From assembly GCF_905220995.1 (NCBI RefSeq), contig NZ_CAJNBJ010000016.1, positions 620,001 through 684,000 of the forward strand: a stretch of 64,000 nt of DNA, given 5' to 3'. The stretch's first letter is position 1. Each line of letters starts with the position of its first letter. The stretch is from Nitrospira defluvii (lineage in GTDB: Bacteria; Nitrospirota; Nitrospiria; Nitrospirales; Nitrospiraceae). Below, piece by piece: positions 61,206-64,000 of this stretch. The notes beneath the pieces are model-generated. The model searched no databases. It saw nothing but the letters and a program-made list of their open reading frames with translations, and was not told the DNA's origin. The position numbers and the translations under genes are program-made.

Positions 61206-61466
61206 ACAGCCTTCCTCTCTGGACCAGACGGTCACCTCAGGGCCCGCCGAGCATGCGCGAACAGACTAATCGGCCAACTCCTGAGCGGTCAAGGGGCGTC
61301 CTGCCGCAACCGACACCAGGCCACTGTCCCAAAATGCCCCATCGGTCCTGGCGAGACTCCACCTCGATGGTCATGACCCAGCGGGCTTCTCACCAATCCA
61401 CCGCCTGTTCAACGAAACTGGAACGGCACCTCTCTTGCGTTCTTCTGAGAGAGACGGAGTGACCGT

Positions 61467-62786
61467 ATGAGTTCGAAGCCATCTGAGCCTGACCCGCAAC
61501 AGACAACGCATGCCACACCGGTTGTGCCGGCCTCAGTCCCTGTAGTGCAAGGTCAAGGCCATCCCTCCGTCCCAGTTGCCCTCGGCCGGCAGGAGACTTC
61601 GCCTAAGCCCAGGCGGTCAGCAATCGTGGTGGCGATGGTGAGCCTCCTCGTAATTCTTGCCCTGGCCTTCTGGCGCTGGTGGGCGAATGACCCTGTGACC
61701 GCTCACTATAAGACCCTCCCCATCGAACGTGGGCCGATCACGTCCCTGGTCACCGCCACAGGCGCCGTGAATCCCGTGATCTCCGTCCAGGTCGGCAGTC
61801 AGGTGTCGGGCAAGATCGCAAAACTCTATGCCGACTTTAATTCGGTCGTACGGGAGGGACAGATCCTGGCCTCAATCGACCAGAAACCCTATCAGGCCAA
61901 GGTCAGTCAGGCCAAAGCGGCGCTGAAAAGCGCGCGGGCAAACCTTGCCAAAGCTCGGATCATGCTCGCGCAGCGCAGATTGGAATTTACGCGGATGACG
62001 GCGTTGCGGGAGCAGCAATTCGTCGCCCAATCGGAGCTCGACCTCTCGACCACCAATCTGCACGACGCCGAAGCCCAACTTGATCTGACCCAGGCACAGG
62101 TCGATCAAGCCAAGGCCACGCTCGCCTCGACCGAACTCGATTTAGGCTACACCACCATTTTTTCTCCGGTGAACGGCACCGTCGTGTCCCGCAATGTCGA
62201 GGAAGGGCAAACCGTGGTGGCCAGCTTTCAAACACCCACGTTGTTTGTCCTGGCCCAGGACCTGACCCGCATGCAGGTGATTGCCAACGTCAGCGAATCG
62301 GATATCGGAGGAGTGACCGAAGGCAAGTCGGCGGACTTCCGGGTGGATGCCTATCCAAGGGAATCATTCCATGGCATCGTGACGCAGGTCAGAAATGCGC
62401 CGGTCAGCATCCAGAACGTCGTGACCTACGATGTGATCATCTCTGTCGAGAACCCTGAACTCAAACTGAAACCCGGCATGACCGCCAATATCACCATCGT
62501 GACCGCCCGTAACGAAGAGGCCCTGCGCGCCCCCAACGCCGCGTTGCGATTCCGTATGCCGGGCGTGCCGACGGATCGCAAGACGCCGCAACTCTGGATA
62601 CTCGACGCGACAGGTCGCGTGCGAGCGGCACCGGTGACCCTCGGCATTGCGGATTCCCTGTTTACGGACATCACATCCGGCGATGTCCACGAAGGCGAGG
62701 CCGCCATTGTCGGCCTCGCGACGACGGAAGAGACCGCGCAGGAAAAACTGCCCCCGGGTTTTGAGTTCGGGCCGAAAATGCGGTGA
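61467..62786 (+). CDS. MacA-like periplasmic adaptor (membrane-fusion) protein
   Basis: 439 residues. A proline-rich cytoplasmic start and one membrane helix (about 52-70) lead to TLPIERGPITSLVTATGAVNPVISVQVGSQVSG, a MacA hallmark. A coiled-coil hairpin (about 130-210), the second lipoyl half (SPVNGTVVSRNVEEGQTV), the barrel (VSESDIGGVTEGKSADFRVDAYP) and the membrane-proximal domain follow. It recruits a TolC-like channel to an ABC exporter. It lies 10 nt before a permease gene and is divergent from the NtrC-like gene, with a 260-base region between. Confidence 0.9.
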   Translation: MSSKPSEPDPQQTTHATPVVPASVPVVQGQGHPSVPVALGRQETSPKPRRSAIVVAMVSLLVILALAFWRWWANDPVTAHYKTLPIERGPITSLVTATGAVNPVISVQVGSQVSGKIAKLYADFNSVVREGQILASIDQKPYQAKVSQAKAALKSARANLAKARIMLAQRRLEFTRMTALREQQFVAQSELDLSTTNLHDAEAQLDLTQAQVDQAKATLASTELDLGYTTIFSPVNGTVVSRNVEEGQTVVASFQTPTLFVLAQDLTRMQVIANVSESDIGGVTEGKSADFRVDAYPRESFHGIVTQVRNAPVSIQNVVTYDVIISVENPELKLKPGMTANITIVTARNEEALRAPNAALRFRMPGVPTDRKTPQLWILDATGRVRAAPVTLGIADSLFTDITSGDVHEGEAAIVGLATTEETAQEKLPPGFEFGPKMR

Positions 62787-62796
62787 TGCAGCCCTC

Positions 62797-64000
<1,204 letters not shown>

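Overview
The window is a dense, high-GC bacterial segment, mostly read on the minus strand, with about 55 supportable genes. No rRNA, tRNA or CRISPR array was recognised. A very large periplasmic multicopper oxidase, a blue-copper protein, paired SUMF1-fold proteins, many beta-barrel proteins, an Mla-type lipid ABC system and several sigma-54 activators together suggest a Gram-negative chemolithotroph, most likely a Nitrospira-like nitrite oxidiser. That assignment rests on recalled gene content, not on an alignment.

Layout. 1-1.1 kb: the cut-off end of a sugar-phosphate nucleotidyltransferase and two tiny membrane ORFs. 1.3-5.4 kb: glycogen or glucan metabolism (glgP, a GT4 trehalose-synthase-type enzyme) with two membrane proteins. 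5.4-13 kb: an Mla/PqiC-like lipid-transport cluster in which the permease gene occurs twice. One copy is broken and sits next to mlaF. The other is intact, carries a STAS domain, and lies about 2.3 kb away behind three cargo-like genes. The two copies share 335 almost identical bases. 13-19 kb: an inverted-repeat element, a GT39 glycosyltransferase, a cupin, two outer-membrane proteins, a short Arg/Glu-rich secreted protein and a cytochrome c. 19-26.4 kb: a TetR-controlled drug-efflux operon (tetR, tolC-like, hlyD-like, two ATPases, two ABC-2 permeases, DUF1207 protein).

26.6-33 kb is the main plus-strand block: a Kef/YbaL-type antiporter, a P-type ATPase and two tandem-domain universal stress proteins, all overlapping head to tail. 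It converges, with a 62-nt overlap, on a minus-strand block (32.9-40.8 kb) holding an RND pump, its adaptor, a DUF2892 protein, a barrel protein, a TauE/SafE exporter and sulfide:quinone oxidoreductase. This looks like sulfide or sulfane detoxification coupled to efflux. 41-45 kb carries an orphan CHASE3 protein, a CopD-like membrane protein, a Cys-rich orphan, a barrel protein and a hemerythrin.

45-61 kb is the most interesting part. An FNR-like regulator, two SUMF1-fold proteins lacking the formylglycine-enzyme cysteines, a cupredoxin and a 1645-residue multicopper oxidase are followed by four signalling genes: a sigma-54 activator with a Cys-rich PAS domain, a lone receiver, a four-PAS histidine kinase and an NtrC-type regulator. 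Upstream of the oxidase is a good sigma-54 -24/-12 element, with three TTAGAC repeats at the distance expected of an enhancer. I propose that this is one sigma-54-controlled periplasmic copper redox module. The window ends in a divergent MacA/MacB-like efflux pair that runs off the right edge.
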